7,252 bases of DNA from assembly GCA_900553155.1 (NCBI GenBank), contig USCM01000092.1, positions 1 to 7,252 of the forward strand, in the 5' to 3' direction. The notes beneath the pieces were generated by a model, which did not search any database, was not told the DNA's origin, and saw nothing but the letters and a program-made list of their open reading frames with translations. A program made the position numbers and the translations under genes. This document shows positions 7,142-7,252 of the stretch, in pieces. This DNA is from an uncultured Prevotella sp. GTDB taxonomy: Bacteria; Bacteroidota; Bacteroidia; Bacteroidales; Bacteroidaceae. The stretch's first letter is position 1. Each line of letters begins with the position of its first letter.

Positions 7142-7252
7142 TTACTTAGCCTCGTTCTCCGGACGGAGCTCGCGAACGGTCTCGGCAGCACGCCACATCT
7201 CCATGTCGTGCATAGCCTTAAGCTCGGCGTTGAGCTTCTCGCGGTAGTCGGG
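7142..7252 (-). CDS. C-terminal end of a cytoplasmic protein, possibly ketol-acid reductoisomerase
   Basis: Thirty-six codons plus a TAA stop (7142-7144) enter from the right edge. The peptide begins PDYREKLNAELKAMHDM and ends in TVRELRPENEAK. It is charged, helical and GC-rich like the other housekeeping-type frames here. The ending E-M-W-R-A-x-x-T-V-R-x-L-R-P-E-N resembles, from memory, the C-terminal tail of Bacteroidetes ketol-acid reductoisomerase (IlvC, branched-chain amino acid synthesis). The fragment contains no catalytic residue, so the assignment is tentative. The reality of the coding frame is much better supported than its name. Confidence 0.5.
   Translation of the reverse strand, partial: PDYREKLNAELKAMHDMEMWRAAETVRELRPENEAK

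Overview
The window looks like chromosomal DNA from a Bacteroidales bacterium, most likely Prevotella or a close relative. The evidence is the type I signal peptides ending in x-A-Q, promoter-like TAnnTTTG boxes, no clear Shine-Dalgarno sequences, and the families present: a Tricorn-like S41 protease of the Bacteroidetes type, a GH84 hexosaminidase, and a secreted protein with Bacteroidales-type beta-rich modules. All identifications were made by reading the sequence; no database search was possible.

Layout: (1) Positions 1-1196, minus strand: the N-terminal 398 codons of a secreted protein of unknown function that runs off the left edge. It has two tandem related beta-rich modules followed by the start of an FN3-like domain. 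(2) Positions 1197-1555: an AT-rich divergent intergenic region with promoter-like boxes on both strands. (3) Positions 1556-4755, plus strand: a large Tricorn-like protease (TolB-type propeller, PDZ, S41 core) with a complete-looking catalytic tetrad. Its apparent start codon and signal peptide (1556 onward) lie in a different reading frame from the body, so the gene as written is broken at its N-terminus. (4) Positions 4794-6986, plus strand: an intact secreted GH84 beta-N-acetylglucosaminidase, 38 bp downstream and probably in the same operon. (5) Positions 6987-7141: a pair of 21-bp direct repeats framed by a 9-bp inverted repeat, then a strong hairpin terminator placed between convergent genes. 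(6) Positions 7142-7252, minus strand: the last 36 codons of a gene entering from the right, possibly ketol-acid reductoisomerase.

The protease and the hexosaminidase are co-directional and closely spaced. Both would be exported if the protease's signal peptide were in frame, so a joint role in breaking down glycoproteins or peptides outside the cytoplasm is a reasonable inference, not something the sequence proves. I see no CRISPR array, insertion sequence, tRNA, rRNA or phage gene. The most notable feature is the reading-frame break between the signal peptide and the body of the protease.
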